DNA of 64,000 nt from CAXMQS01 sp036446035 (GTDB lineage Bacteria; Actinomycetota; Acidimicrobiia; Spongiisociales; JAOTWH01): NCBI GenBank assembly GCA_036446035.1, contig JAZFSG010000046.1, positions 17,343 to 81,342 of the forward strand, read 5' to 3'. Made by a program: the position numbers and the translations under genes. A model generated the notes under the pieces. It saw only the letters and a list, made by a program, of their open reading frames with translations. It ran no database searches and was not told the DNA's origin. Below, piece by piece: positions 1 to 10,047 of the stretch (its first letter is position 1; each line of letters opens with the position of its first letter).

Positions 1-971
1 TCGTCAACGATCGTGACTCCCCGTACTCGCGCCCTGACCTCGAACCGCCTCCGCACTCCGGCGAAGTCCTTGAGACCCGTTGCGGCCTCTGCTGGGTCGT
101 TTCCGAGTTCGGCGGCGAGAGCCAGCACTCCGGCGGCGTCGCGGGCGATGTGGAGGCCAGGCTTCGGAATCTCGACGTCGATCGATCTCCCGCGACCTGT
201 CAACCGGAAGCGAACCTGCCAGGCCCCGTGTTCAACAGCGTCGATGACCCAATCGGCATCAGGTGAGGTGCCCCACGTCAGGGCTCCCACCCGCTCTGCC
301 AGCCCGCGGCCGCCGGCATCGTCGATACATACAACGACGGGACCGTCCACCTCGCCGGCAACGGCTGCGAACGCATCCTCGAGGGCGCCAAGGGTTCCAT
401 AGTGGTCAAGGTGGTCGGCTTCGACACCGGTCACGGTCAAACCCGTCAGCTCCAGCGATAGAAAGGTGCCGAACGCCTCGTCTGCTTCGATCAGGAAGAG
501 CTCGCGATCGCCCAGGTGGGCGTTGGTGTTGAGGTCGGGGAGGTCGCCACCGACCATGAAGCTCGGGTCTTCGCCGAGGGCACGCCAGGCTGCGACCGCC
601 ATGGCGGTCGACGTTGTCTTACCGTGAGTTCCGGTGAAGCCGATCCCCGGCATCGCTTCGGTGATCGCAGCGAGCAAGCGCGGACGCTGCCATACCGGAA
701 TCCCGACGTCGGCCGCTGCCCGCAACTCCGGATCACTCTCGGGAACAGCGGAAGATGCCACGACGAGTTCGACCTCGGGTACTGACTCGGGGCGGTGGCC
801 GATCCAGGTAGCAACACCGAGCTCAGCAAGAGCATCCGATGCCCGGCTCGGTTTCAGATCCGACCCGGTGACCTCGATACCACTCTGAGCCAAGAGCTTG
901 GCCAGACCGCTCATGCCGTAGCCGCCGATCCCGACTACATGAACCCTGGAGAACCCAATGAGTTCCTTCAC
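1..971 (-). CDS. murC: UDP-N-acetylmuramate--L-alanine ligase MurC (partial)
   Basis: Adds L-alanine to UDP-MurNAc, the first amino acid of the peptidoglycan stem peptide, in the cytoplasm. The visible 323 residues hold the N-terminal Rossmann motif (GIGGYGMSGLA, about residues 14-24) and the Mur ligase P-loop GTHGKTTS near residue 118. The C-terminal third, including the ligase domain, lies beyond base 1, so this is a window truncation, not a broken gene. The start is GTG at 971-969, which overlaps the murG stop in a GTGA junction, as at most junctions of this cluster. It is the most distal dcw gene visible; ftsQ and ftsZ would be expected next in actinobacteria but are outside the window. 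Confidence 0.95.
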   Translation of the reverse strand, partial: MKELIGFSRVHVVGIGGYGMSGLAKLLAQSGIEVTGSDLKPSRASDALAELGVATWIGHRPESVPEVELVVASSAVPESDPELRAAADVGIPVWQRPRLLAAITEAMPGIGFTGTHGKTTSTAMAVAAWRALGEDPSFMVGGDLPDLNTNAHLGDRELFLIEADEAFGTFLSLELTGLTVTGVEADHLDHYGTLGALEDAFAAVAGEVDGPVVVCIDDAGGRGLAERVGALTWGTSPDADWVIDAVEHGAWQVRFRLTGRGRSIDVEIPKPGLHIARDAAGVLALAAELGNDPAEAATGLKDFAGVRRRFEVRARVRGVTIVD

Positions 972-2050
972 TTTGTGCCTCCGCCAGCTGCCCCGATGAC
1001 GGCTTCGGCGACCGCGACCGCTGCCTGGGGGCGACTGGCTCCCAATGCTGCCGCGCTCATGGCCGCGAGCTGCTTCGGATCCGCCAGCAGCCTGTCGATC
1101 ACACTTCCCAGGATGCCGAGGTCTCCCTGTTGCACGACAACTGCGGCGCCGGCGTTGACCAGATAGTTGGCGTTGTTCTCCTGGGCGACGGCCTCGAGTG
1201 GCACCAAAACCGACGGCGTTGCGGTGGCTGCCAGCTCGCTGACTGTGCTGGCCCCGGCGCGGCTGACAACAAGGTCACAGGCCGCGTAGAAGTCTTCCAT
1301 GGAGTTCTCGAATCCGACGATGCGCCAGGGTATCGGTGCTTCTTTAGAGCGTTGCAGCAATGCCTCGCCATGGCTTGGCCCAACGAGGTGCACAAGGGCG
1401 GGTCTGTCTGGCCTCTCTGCATAGCGACTCACCGCGTTGTTGATGGCGACCGCGCCCTGGCTCCCACCCATAACCCCTACAACCAAGCCGGCAACATCCA
1501 GGCCGTAGCGCTCCCTGGCGGCGTGACGCCGTGCCCCCTTGTCCATGCTGATCAGAGAGCGACGAAGTGGGTTGCCAACGACCTGCGCGCCGCGGAGCTT
1601 TGCCGCTGCCTCGGGGAAGGCAACGAGCACCTTGGCGGCGCCGCGCGACACCAGCCGATTCGCCAAGCCGGGGTGGCCGTTCTGCTCGTGCACAACGTAC
1701 GGCACGTCGCTGCGCCGTGCCGCCATGACGCTGGGGACGGTGATATAGCCCCCCATGACCAGCAAGGACTTCACCCGGCGTCGTCGCAGCTCGGCGGTGA
1801 CCGTCGCTGCGGCGCGACGGACCACGAACGGCAGAGACAGATTGGAGAGGGAAAGCGATCGACGCAGGCCTCTCATCTCGACCGAGATCAGCTCGTATCC
1901 GGCCTCGGGGATCACGGTGGCCTCGAGGCGGTCCGCCCCTATGAACGCGATGTCATCTCGCTCGACTCCTGCGGTGACCATCTCCTGAGCGACCGCCAAA
2001 GCTGGGTAGATGTGCCCGCCGGTCCCCGCCGCCGCAATGGCGTAGCTCAC
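968..2050 (-). CDS. murG: Undecaprenyl-PP-MurNAc-pentapeptide GlcNAc transferase MurG
   Basis: Transfers GlcNAc from UDP-GlcNAc to lipid I to make lipid II on the inner face of the membrane. The 360-residue length fits the family. The N-terminal glycine-rich loop GTGGHIYPALA (residues 9-19), the GGSQGA motif in the middle and the C-terminal domain rich in small residues are all present. The chosen start is GTG at 2050-2048, overlapping the ftsW stop (GTGA). The reading frame stays open far upstream, but a longer start would run antisense-like through ftsW and would put extra sequence before the conserved N-terminal loop. It is translationally coupled between ftsW and murC. Confidence 0.95.
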   Translation of the reverse strand: MSYAIAAAGTGGHIYPALAVAQEMVTAGVERDDIAFIGADRLEATVIPEAGYELISVEMRGLRRSLSLSNLSLPFVVRRAAATVTAELRRRRVKSLLVMGGYITVPSVMAARRSDVPYVVHEQNGHPGLANRLVSRGAAKVLVAFPEAAAKLRGAQVVGNPLRRSLISMDKGARRHAARERYGLDVAGLVVGVMGGSQGAVAINNAVSRYAERPDRPALVHLVGPSHGEALLQRSKEAPIPWRIVGFENSMEDFYAACDLVVSRAGASTVSELAATATPSVLVPLEAVAQENNANYLVNAGAAVVVQQGDLGILGSVIDRLLADPKQLAAMSAAALGASRPQAAVAVAEAVIGAAGGGTK

Positions 2051-3201
2051 CGTGGTTTCGCCGTCTTGGCGATGTTGACCAACACCCCGACGGTGATCAT
2101 GTTGATCAGCAAGGCGTTGCCGCCGAACGACATGAACGGGAGAGGAACCCCCGTAATGGGCAGCAGCGCTATCACACCGCCGATGTTGACGAGGGCCTGG
2201 GTCGATAGCCAGGCGACGATCCCGATCGCCAGCAACCGGCCGAACCGGTCCTCGGTCCGCAAGGCGATCGCGGTGCCTGCGACGGCGAAGATCGTGAACA
2301 AGACGAGAACCACAATGCCGCCTGCGAAACCGGTCTCCTCTCCCACTATGGCGAAGATGAAGTCGGTATGGGCATTCGGCAGGAACTCCCAGCGAGCCCT
2401 GCTCAACCCGAGCCCGACTCCGAATAGCCCGCCCGTGCCGAGGGCAACCATGCTTTGAACGGCCTGGAAGCCGGTGTCGAGGCTGTCTGCGAACGGATCC
2501 ATGAAGGCGGTAACCCTCTCCCACCGGTATGGCTCAGCCGCGGCGAGTGCCATGCCGACGGCCGCTCCTGCCATGCCAGAGCCGATTACGTAACCAAGGG
2601 GGGCGCGCGACGCCATGAGAACGGCGAACGCTCCGGCAGCGATGATGATCACCGTTCCCATGTCCGGTTGCGATAGAACGAGGATGCCAACGATGCCGAG
2701 CGATAGCACAACGGGCCACACGAAGTCTGCGAACCTCGTGATGGAGTCTTCCCGCTTGGCCATGATCATGGCCAAGAAGACGACGACGGCGAACTTGGCG
2801 AACTCGGACGGCTGCAACGTGAGCGACCCAACCTCAAGCCAGCGACGCGATCCCCCGGCAACGACGCCGAGCTGCCTAACAGCGATCAGCGATGCGATGG
2901 TGGCGAACAGCAACGGCACGGCCATCTTGGCGTACAGGCGGTACGGCACCCGAGAGGCAACAGTCAGACCGATCAGCCCCAGCCCGGCCCACGCCAGCTG
3001 CCGCTTGAAGTAATAGAGGCCATCCCCGGTCTCGGTGAAGGAAACGACCGATGAGGCGCTCATGAGCGCCCCAAGCCCGACCACCAGTAGCAAAGCGACC
3101 GGGATCAACAGCATCACCGTGACTCGGGCCGTCTCCGATTGACTGCGGGCTCTGGTCCTTGCCCTACGGCGGGTCGCCCCGATAGATACGACACTGGCCA
3201 T
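2047..3201 (-). CDS. ftsW: Peptidoglycan glycosyltransferase / lipid II polymerase FtsW
   Basis: SEDS-family polymerase of the divisome, working with the class B penicillin-binding protein FtsI encoded upstream. The protein has 384 residues and about ten hydrophobic segments. SEDS signatures seen are LSQPDMGT, the loop GLGLSRARWEFLPNAHTDF and PLPFMSFGG near the C-terminus. The N-terminal roughly 35 residues are Arg-rich and probably cytoplasmic. The ATG at 3201-3199 shares one base with the murD stop (TGATG). It could in principle be the paralog RodA, but its place between murD and murG is the normal site of ftsW. Confidence 0.93.
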   Translation of the reverse strand: MASVVSIGATRRRARTRARSQSETARVTVMLLIPVALLLVVGLGALMSASSVVSFTETGDGLYYFKRQLAWAGLGLIGLTVASRVPYRLYAKMAVPLLFATIASLIAVRQLGVVAGGSRRWLEVGSLTLQPSEFAKFAVVVFLAMIMAKREDSITRFADFVWPVVLSLGIVGILVLSQPDMGTVIIIAAGAFAVLMASRAPLGYVIGSGMAGAAVGMALAAAEPYRWERVTAFMDPFADSLDTGFQAVQSMVALGTGGLFGVGLGLSRARWEFLPNAHTDFIFAIVGEETGFAGGIVVLVLFTIFAVAGTAIALRTEDRFGRLLAIGIVAWLSTQALVNIGGVIALLPITGVPLPFMSFGGNALLINMITVGVLVNIAKTAKPR

Positions 3202-4475
3202 CAGCCCGTCCTCGCTTTCACGGCTGCTGCGAAGGCGTCTCCGCGGGCGCTGTAGGACTCGAACTGATCGAAGCTGGCGCATCCCGGCGCCAGAAGAACG
3301 ACATCGCCCTGCTCAGCAATGGAGTTGGCGGCTGTAACCGCTTCCTCGATGGAGTCTGCGCCCGTCGTTATGTCGGGGGCGGCCTCCAGCAGTTCGGAGG
3401 CGGACTCGCCGATCGCGAAGATGCGTCGCACCGTGGGAACCGTCGCAAGACCGGACAGATCGAGTCCTTTGTTACGTCCACCGGCGATCAGGATGACCGA
3501 GTCAAACGCCGCCGCTGATGCCATGGCGGCGTGTGGGTTAGTGGCCTTGGAGTCGTCAACCCAGCTAACGCCTCCATCCGTGGCCACGACGGAGCGACGG
3601 TGGGGCGCAGGCTCGAACTCGGCGATGGCCTTGGCCATGGCCTCCACTCCGACACCGACCTGGGCGGCGGCGACAGCAGCGGCCGCCATGTCGACGGCGA
3701 ACGCAACATCGAGGGCGCCGATCTCAATGACGTCGTCCCCAACCCACAGAGTCCCGTCCTCGACGCCGCCCGCACTCTCCCGCCGGTTACCCGAGACCGC
3801 AAGAGTCCTCACGTCCACCGAATCGGCAATAGCGATCGCTCCGGTGTCATCTGCATCGAAGATCAGCGGGTCACCGGCGTCCATGTTCTCGGCGATTCGC
3901 GCTTTGGCGGCGGCGTAGGCCTCGAACGACCCGTGCCAGTCGAGATGGTCCGGAGCCACATTGAGGACAACGGCGACCTTCGGGGCAAATGTGCTGATGA
4001 ATTTCAGCTGGAAGCTTGACGCCTCTGCGACGATCAGATCGTGGTCCTCCTCGGCGACGTCACTGAGGGCCGTCCCGATGTTGCCAGCGGCGACGACAGA
4101 ACTCCCGCCAGCGCGGGCCATATCTGTGATGAGCTGTGTGGTTGTCGTCTTACCGTTGGTGCCGGTCACGGCCACGATCGGTGCGGTGGCGTGCCTCCAG
4201 CCGAGTTCCATCTCGCTGATCACCTCGACACCGGCGGTGACGGCGTCGACGATCGGCGTCGAGTGTTCCGGGAAGCCGGGGCTCGCCACCACGGTCGTGA
4301 CGCCGCGTAGACAGCCCGATTGCCACTCCCCTGAATTGATCTCGAAAGCCTCGTCGCGCAACCCGGCAACGGCGTCAGGATGTTCGTCGAACACCACGAC
4401 CTCCTGTCCGTGGCGCCGCAACAGGCGGGCTGCCGCCAGGCCAGAAGCCCCGGCACCGAGGACGAGGTACTTCAT
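3201..4475 (-). CDS. murD: UDP-N-acetylmuramoylalanine--D-glutamate ligase MurD
   Basis: Adds D-glutamate to UDP-MurNAc-L-Ala in the cytoplasm. The N-terminal Rossmann motif is LGAGASGLAAA (residues 6-16), the ATP-binding P-loop GTNGKTT is at residues 105-111, and the later Mur ligase motif DDSKATNPHAA is present. The 424-residue length is at the short end of the family. ATG at 4475-4473 overlaps the mraY stop as ATGA; the longer frame upstream would lie inside mraY and lacks homology to MurD. Confidence 0.95.
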   Translation of the reverse strand: MKYLVLGAGASGLAAARLLRRHGQEVVVFDEHPDAVAGLRDEAFEINSGEWQSGCLRGVTTVVASPGFPEHSTPIVDAVTAGVEVISEMELGWRHATAPIVAVTGTNGKTTTTQLITDMARAGGSSVVAAGNIGTALSDVAEEDHDLIVAEASSFQLKFISTFAPKVAVVLNVAPDHLDWHGSFEAYAAAKARIAENMDAGDPLIFDADDTGAIAIADSVDVRTLAVSGNRRESAGGVEDGTLWVGDDVIEIGALDVAFAVDMAAAAVAAAQVGVGVEAMAKAIAEFEPAPHRRSVVATDGGVSWVDDSKATNPHAAMASAAAFDSVILIAGGRNKGLDLSGLATVPTVRRIFAIGESASELLEAAPDITTGADSIEEAVTAANSIAEQGDVVLLAPGCASFDQFESYSARGDAFAAAVKARTG

Positions 4476-5524
4476 TCGAGCCCCCCGGTCGTTGCGATGA
4501 AATCGCCGTAGAAGAGCCCAACACCAAGGGCGGCGACCAGGGCCGCCAAGATCCAGAAGCGGATGATGATGGTGGTCTCGGGCCAACCCCCAAGTTCGAA
4601 ATGGTGATGGATCGGGGTCATTCTGAAGACTCGCCTCCCCCAGCCGCGGAACGAGATCACCTGGATGATCACCGAAGCCGTCTCCATCACGTAGAGCCCG
4701 CCGAGAACTATCAATAGCAGATGGGTGTTGGTGAGCAGGGCCAGCGCGGCCATTCCGCCGCCGAGCCCCTGACTACCGACGTCGCCCATGAAGATCTGGG
4801 CCGGCGCCGCGTTCCACCACAGGAATCCAAGTGCCGCGCCAGCCATCGCCGCGGCAACGATCGCCAGGTCCAGTGCGTCCCCGACCTCGTAGAAATCGGG
4901 ATTACGGAACTGCCAAAAGGAAATGATGACGAAGGCGCCGAACACCAGCGAGCCGGATCCTGCGGCCAGCCCATCAAGGCCATCTGTCAAGTTGACTGCG
5001 TTGGCCGTCGCCGTGAGCATCAAGAGCACGAGCACGACGTAGAAGGGACCCAGATCGAGGCCGAGACCTCTCGTGAACGACAGTTCGGTGCTTACATCGG
5101 CGGCCACTGCACCCCAAGCGAAGAGCCCTGCTATGGCGAGCTGGCCGAGGAACTTCCAGCGCTTCGACAACCCGAGGTTCCTCTCACGGCGAACCTTCGA
5201 GTAGTCGTCGAGGAATCCGATGAGCCCCATCCCCAACGTCGCCCCAATGGCCAGAAGCCCGGGACCGGTAAAGGGGCGCCACTCCAGTGCGAAACCCTCG
5301 CCGGGGATCCACGCTCGGAGGTGTGCGAATAGGTAGCCGAACACCACAGCGGCGAGAATGACGACGCCGCCCATGGTCGGTGTCCCCTTCTTGTGGGCGT
5401 GTCCCTCAACGTCCTCGCGAATGAACTGCCCGATGTCCTTGCGACGTAAGACGCGGATCGCCGAAGGCGTCGCGAAGATGGCAAGGACGAAGGCCGTGGC
5501 ACCGCTGATGAGAAGTGCGATCAT
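4472..5524 (-). CDS. mraY: Phospho-N-acetylmuramoyl-pentapeptide transferase MraY
   Basis: Integral membrane enzyme that moves phospho-MurNAc-pentapeptide to undecaprenyl phosphate, giving lipid I. The 350 residues form many hydrophobic segments. Family signatures are GFLDDYSKV (the Asp pair of the active site), NLTDGLDGLAAG, FMGDVGSQGLGG and the C-terminal HHHFELGGWPE motif. The start ATG at 5524-5522 overlaps the murF stop (ATGA). It sits in standard order between murF and murD. Confidence 0.96.
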   Translation of the reverse strand: MIALLISGATAFVLAIFATPSAIRVLRRKDIGQFIREDVEGHAHKKGTPTMGGVVILAAVVFGYLFAHLRAWIPGEGFALEWRPFTGPGLLAIGATLGMGLIGFLDDYSKVRRERNLGLSKRWKFLGQLAIAGLFAWGAVAADVSTELSFTRGLGLDLGPFYVVLVLLMLTATANAVNLTDGLDGLAAGSGSLVFGAFVIISFWQFRNPDFYEVGDALDLAIVAAAMAGAALGFLWWNAAPAQIFMGDVGSQGLGGGMAALALLTNTHLLLIVLGGLYVMETASVIIQVISFRGWGRRVFRMTPIHHHFELGGWPETTIIIRFWILAALVAALGVGLFYGDFIATTGGLE

Positions 5525-6846
5525 GCCGCAGCCTCTTCGGCGAGCTGTGAGGCGAGGACCTCGAGCCCGACCACTCGCGAGCCCTTGACGAGGACTGCAC
5601 CGCCGGGCTGCATGGCGTCCATGACCGACTTCCGGGCAGCTCCGATATCCGAAACCGGAAGAGCCACGGTCCCCGCTCCTTCGACCAACCCGGGGGCGTC
5701 GCCGACGACGATGACGGGATCGAACCCAAGCTCGCGGGCGAGCGCTCCGACGCGCTCGTGCTCCGACTCCGAGACCGTCCCCAGCTCTGCCATCAACCCG
5801 AGCACTGCGACGAGGCGATCGCTGAGCTGCGCAGTGGTGCGGAGGGCCGCTTCCACCGATGTCGGGTTGGCGTTGTAGCTGTCGTTGACAACGATGAAGC
5901 TGCCGCGATGGACCTCCATCCTCCATGGGGATCCGACCGCCGCCTCGATGCCGGCAATGGCGGCCTCAAGGTCTCTCCCGGCAGCAACCGCGGCGGCGGC
6001 GGCCGCCGCCGCATTGAGAGCCTGGTGGGCACCCGCCATCGTCAGCCCGACCTCGATGGTGGCACCAAAGCCATTCAGGATGAACCGTGCCCGTCCCACC
6101 TCGTCGAGCTCGACATTCGAAACGGCAACATCCGCCCTGGGGTCTTCGCCGAAGCGAAGTTCTTCTCCCTCGAAGCTCAGCCGACCCTCCCCGTATGGCA
6201 GGATCGCGATGCCATCTTCGCTGAGGGCGCCGAGCAACTCTCTCTTGGCCGCGGCGAGCTCGTCCGTCGTTCCGAAGGTTTCGAGGTGCACTAGCCCAAG
6301 GTTGGTGACAACCGCAACGTCGGGAACAACCGCAGGCGCCAGGCTGGCGATGTGGCCGGGCCCTCGACTGCCAACCTCAACAATGAGTGACGAGGCGCCA
6401 TCGGGAGTCGCCAACACCGTGAGAGGCACTCCGATCTCGTTGTTGTACGAGGCCGGAGACGCCCAGCTGTCCGCACCCATTGCTGCAGCGATCATGTCCT
6501 TGGTCGATGTCTTGCCGGTGCTTCCCGTGATCGCCACAACCGGAACGTCGAGCTCGGCGCGACGCCCAACGGCAAGGTCCAACAGAGCTCGCTGGGTGTC
6601 GGCAACCTCGACCCGTGGCTCGACCTCAACCCGACCGGCTTCGACAAGAACCGCTGCGGCGCCGGCGGAGAGGGCAGCCTCGGAGTAGTCATGGCCATCG
6701 AAGCTCTCCCCCGCGATAGCTACGAAGAGGTCACCCGCCGCGACCTTGCGGGAGTCCGTGGATACGCCCGTCACGATCAGGTCGCCAGGGCCGCGGCGGG
6801 TCCCTCGGGTGAGGGCGGTCACAGCGTCGAGGGTCCAATGGATCAC
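5521..6846 (-). CDS. murF: UDP-N-acetylmuramoyl-tripeptide--D-alanyl-D-alanine ligase MurF
   Basis: Adds the D-Ala-D-Ala dipeptide to complete the UDP-MurNAc-pentapeptide. It has 441 residues with the P-loop GSTGKTS at 108-114 and the MurF-type motif NDSYNANPTS further on. The start is GTG at 6846-6844, overlapping the murE stop as GTGA. It feeds its product to MraY, encoded directly downstream with overlapping codons. Confidence 0.95.
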   Translation of the reverse strand: MIHWTLDAVTALTRGTRRGPGDLIVTGVSTDSRKVAAGDLFVAIAGESFDGHDYSEAALSAGAAAVLVEAGRVEVEPRVEVADTQRALLDLAVGRRAELDVPVVAITGSTGKTSTKDMIAAAMGADSWASPASYNNEIGVPLTVLATPDGASSLIVEVGSRGPGHIASLAPAVVPDVAVVTNLGLVHLETFGTTDELAAAKRELLGALSEDGIAILPYGEGRLSFEGEELRFGEDPRADVAVSNVELDEVGRARFILNGFGATIEVGLTMAGAHQALNAAAAAAAAVAAGRDLEAAIAGIEAAVGSPWRMEVHRGSFIVVNDSYNANPTSVEAALRTTAQLSDRLVAVLGLMAELGTVSESEHERVGALARELGFDPVIVVGDAPGLVEGAGTVALPVSDIGAARKSVMDAMQPGGAVLVKGSRVVGLEVLASQLAEEAAA

Positions 6847-8279
6847 AGCGCCGCGGCCTCCTCTCTGATAACGGCCGCATCACTGAAGGGATCTGTCCGA
6901 TCTGCGAACTGCTGGCCTTGCTCGTGGCCCTTGCCGAGGATCAGCACCAAGTCACCTGACGTCGCTTCGGCAAGGGCGAGGCGGATGGCGGCGCGACGGT
7001 CTATCTCGACCACAACGGCCGGATGGTCCCCAACGCCCTTCATGATCTGCTGTGCGATGTCGCTTGGATCTTCTGACCGCGGGTTGTCGCTCGTGACGAA
7101 CACGATGTCCCCGGCGGACGCTGCCTTCCCCATCTCGGGGCGCTTGGCGGGATCTCGATCGCCGCCGGCGCCGGTAACCACCAGAACGCGGGAAACGGTG
7201 AGTTCGCGAGCGGCCGCAACCGCCGCTTCGATGCCATCGGGGGTGTGGGCGTAGTCAACGACGACACGAAATGGCTTGGAAACGGCGATGTTCTCGAAGC
7301 GGCCGGGAACGGCTGGCGCTGCCTCGAGGCCGGCGATAACAGCATCCAGCGGGATATCGAGATTCAAAGCACAGGCGGCTGCCACTGCCGCATTCGAGAC
7401 GTTGAAAGTCCCAACCAGCGGCAAATCGACGCGACTCCGTCCACCGTCGACATTCAGATCGAAGGATGTTCCGTCCGGCGTTGCCTTCACTACGTCGACG
7501 GAGACATCGCCAGACTTCCCGACCGCAGTCACAGGTATCGATGCCGACCCCGCCAACCGCTCGCCCCATGGATCGTCGGTCCAGATCACCGCGTGAGCGC
7601 TGCGGGCCGAATCGAATAGGCTCGCCTTCGCCTCGAAGTAGGTTTCCATGTCCATGTGGAAGTCGAGGTGATCGCGAGACAGGTTGGTGAACGCCGCCAC
7701 CGCGAAAGTAGCTCCGCTCACTCTGTCGAGGCTGAGTGCATGTGACGACACCTCGAACGCCGCGACATCGACCCCAGAGCGAACCATGGCTGCTGCCATG
7801 CGATGGAGGTCGGAGGCTTCCGGCGAAGTACGCGCCAAGGGGAAATGGTCGCTACCGATGCTCCACCCAAGCGTGCCTGCCACACCAGAGGTTCGTCCGG
7901 AATGAGCGACGATCGAGCCGAGAAGGTGCGTGACCATGGTCTTGCCGTTGGTGCCGGTCACGCCTACCGCTCGCAGGGTCTCGAAAGGGTCTCCATGAAC
8001 GGCGGAGGCAAGCTGCCCGAGGGCGTGTCTCGTGTCATCAACGACGAGCTGTGGGACGCCGATCTCGCCAACCTCGTGCTCGACGCCGACTCCGGCACAT
8101 GTCGTGGCGGCTTCAGCAACGAAGTCGTGACCGTCGACGGTCAGCCCCCGCCGGGCCACGAACATCGCTCCAGAACCCCCCTCCCGGTGGTCGTGCACAA
8201 CATCGTTGATGACGACATCAGCGTCGCCAACGACGCGACCGGCGACACGATCAGCGAGTGCCCGTATCGTCTCAGCCAC
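6843..8279 (-). CDS. murE: UDP-MurNAc-tripeptide synthetase MurE, probably meso-DAP adding
   Basis: Adds the third stem residue. The 478-residue protein has the P-loop GTNGKT at 109-114 and a DNPRSEDP motif at about residue 398. In characterised MurE enzymes the DNPR form goes with meso-diaminopimelate rather than lysine, so a meso-DAP wall is inferred. The selected GTG at 8279-8277 overlaps the end of ftsI by 8 bases and gives the N-terminus MAETIRALADR; upstream in-frame codons lie within ftsI and give an unlikely Ser/Arg-rich extension. Confidence 0.94.
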   Translation of the reverse strand: MAETIRALADRVAGRVVGDADVVINDVVHDHREGGSGAMFVARRGLTVDGHDFVAEAATTCAGVGVEHEVGEIGVPQLVVDDTRHALGQLASAVHGDPFETLRAVGVTGTNGKTMVTHLLGSIVAHSGRTSGVAGTLGWSIGSDHFPLARTSPEASDLHRMAAAMVRSGVDVAAFEVSSHALSLDRVSGATFAVAAFTNLSRDHLDFHMDMETYFEAKASLFDSARSAHAVIWTDDPWGERLAGSASIPVTAVGKSGDVSVDVVKATPDGTSFDLNVDGGRSRVDLPLVGTFNVSNAAVAAACALNLDIPLDAVIAGLEAAPAVPGRFENIAVSKPFRVVVDYAHTPDGIEAAVAAARELTVSRVLVVTGAGGDRDPAKRPEMGKAASAGDIVFVTSDNPRSEDPSDIAQQIMKGVGDHPAVVVEIDRRAAIRLALAEATSGDLVLILGKGHEQGQQFADRTDPFSDAAVIREEAAAL

Positions 8280-10047
8280 TGGGAGGTACCCCGAGCTGGT
8301 GGAGTGCGGAGAGGGCGATCTCGCCAACGACCGGCGCCGCGATGTCCCCGCCGAATTCACCATTGGCCGGCGAGTCGATAGTCACTGCGATGACGATTCG
8401 CGGATCCTCGACCGGAGCGAACCCAACGAAACTGGCGACGACGTCGTCGCCGTAACGCCCCTCATCTTCCAAGAACTTCTCGGTCGTGCCCGTCTTCCCT
8501 CCGACCCGATAGCCCGCGATGGCAGCACCGGTACCAGTGCCCTTCTCCACGACGCCGGCAAGCATCAGCCGCATCTCCGCGGCCGTTGTCGACGAGATCA
8601 CTCGGCGCTCGCTGGCACTCGACTCAGTGATCTCACCGTTGGCGCCGACCAACTCCTTGATCAGGGTCGGCCGGAGCCAGGTGCCGTCGTTGGCTATCAC
8701 TCCGAAGACGGAGGCCATCTGAAGAGCTGTCGCCGACACCCGATATCCGATGGCGGTCGAGGCTCCGCAAACATTGGGACACCACTCCTCGAGGGGGTAC
8801 ACCTTGCCACTCGCCTCGCCGGGAAAGCCGACCCCGGATGGGGAACCGAGACCGAACTCGACCATGTACCTGTGAAGGGCTTCGTTGCCGAGCTCTTGCT
8901 GAATCAGGATCGTCCCGACATTGGATGAGTAGGCGACGATGTCAGAGACCGACAGAGATTCGTTGAGCGTCTTCGAGACGTCGCGGTAGGTCTTGTCGTC
9001 TATTACCAGCTCGGACGGGATGTCGAACATGTCAGCGGGGCGCACCACGCCGGCATCCAGAGCAGCGGCGACGGTGACGAGCTTGTGTGTCGAACCGGGC
9101 TCGTAGATATCAACGATGGCCCGGTTGCGAAACGCCTCGGGATCGGCGTTGGCAAAGTCGTTGGGATCGAACGTCGGCAGGTTAGCCATCGCCAGGATCT
9201 CGCCGGTGCGGGGGTCGAGCACGACAACAGAGCCACCGATGGCGTCGGACGCCTCAACAGCGCGGGCAAGAGCTACCTCGGCTTCGTACTGGATCTCCCT
9301 GTCGATCGTGAGCACCACATCGCGGCCACGGACTGCCGGGACGATGTCGTACTGGCCGAGCGGGATGATGACGCCTCCCGAAGCGGCCCTCTCTCCGACC
9401 AGCTCCCCCGGTGTCCCGCGTAGCAGATCGTTGAGTGCGAACTCGACGCCCTCGAGCCCCTCGTTGTCGTCGCTGCGGACGAAACCGAGAATGTGGGCGG
9501 CCAGAGGCCCGGACGGGTAGATGCGAGCAGGCTCTGGGGTAAAGAACAGCCCCGGTATCGCGAGCTCCTCGATGCGCTCGGCGTCCTCTCGCTCCAACTG
9601 GCGGGACAGGTATGTGAAAGAGGTGTCTGAGGCCAGCCGAGCGGCCAGCTCGGTCGTGTCGAGGCCGAGGAGCGGTGCGATGAGGGCTGCGGTCGCTTCT
9701 GGGCCGGCGATGAGGCGGGGATCGGCGTATACGGTCACCGCGTCGATCGTCACCGCCAGCTCGTGGCCATCCCTGTCGAATATCGTGCCACGGTCGGCCG
9801 CAAGCACCTCGGTGACGTGACGTTGATCGCGACCGCGCTCGGCGTACTCATCGGCATGCACCACCTGAACCTCGAACAGTCGAAGTCCCGTGCCAACCCA
9901 TGCTGCGAGGATCAGTACGGCGACCGAGACGATCCTCGCCCTGGGAGCGCGCCGCGTTGGGCGGCCCACAGCTACACCTGCAGTCGGACCGAATAGCCCC
10001 CAAGCCATCGGTCGCCAGCGCTCGACCACGTTGTCATGGTTGGGCAC
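8272..10047 (-). CDS. ftsI: Division transpeptidase FtsI (class B PBP3)
   Basis: Septal peptidoglycan transpeptidase, anchored by one N-terminal membrane segment (about residues 38-60) with a periplasmic catalytic domain. The penicillin-binding motifs are STHK (active Ser near residue 319), SSN (about 374-376) and KTG (about 518-520). The length is 591 residues and no C-terminal PASTA repeats are seen. The GTG at 10047 overlaps ftsL by 14 bases; a GTG six codons later and an ATG at residue 14 (MAWGLFG) are possible alternative starts. It lies between ftsL and murE as usual. Confidence 0.94.
   Translation of the reverse strand: MPNHDNVVERWRPMAWGLFGPTAGVAVGRPTRRAPRARIVSVAVLILAAWVGTGLRLFEVQVVHADEYAERGRDQRHVTEVLAADRGTIFDRDGHELAVTIDAVTVYADPRLIAGPEATAALIAPLLGLDTTELAARLASDTSFTYLSRQLEREDAERIEELAIPGLFFTPEPARIYPSGPLAAHILGFVRSDDNEGLEGVEFALNDLLRGTPGELVGERAASGGVIIPLGQYDIVPAVRGRDVVLTIDREIQYEAEVALARAVEASDAIGGSVVVLDPRTGEILAMANLPTFDPNDFANADPEAFRNRAIVDIYEPGSTHKLVTVAAALDAGVVRPADMFDIPSELVIDDKTYRDVSKTLNESLSVSDIVAYSSNVGTILIQQELGNEALHRYMVEFGLGSPSGVGFPGEASGKVYPLEEWCPNVCGASTAIGYRVSATALQMASVFGVIANDGTWLRPTLIKELVGANGEITESSASERRVISSTTAAEMRLMLAGVVEKGTGTGAAIAGYRVGGKTGTTEKFLEDEGRYGDDVVASFVGFAPVEDPRIVIAVTIDSPANGEFGGDIAAPVVGEIALSALHQLGVPPSG

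Noticed and set aside
1130..2458. 442-codon open frame on the plus strand opposite murG and ftsW
   Set aside because: Antisense shadow of high-GC genes; no recognisable domain, and murG and ftsW are certain on the other strand.
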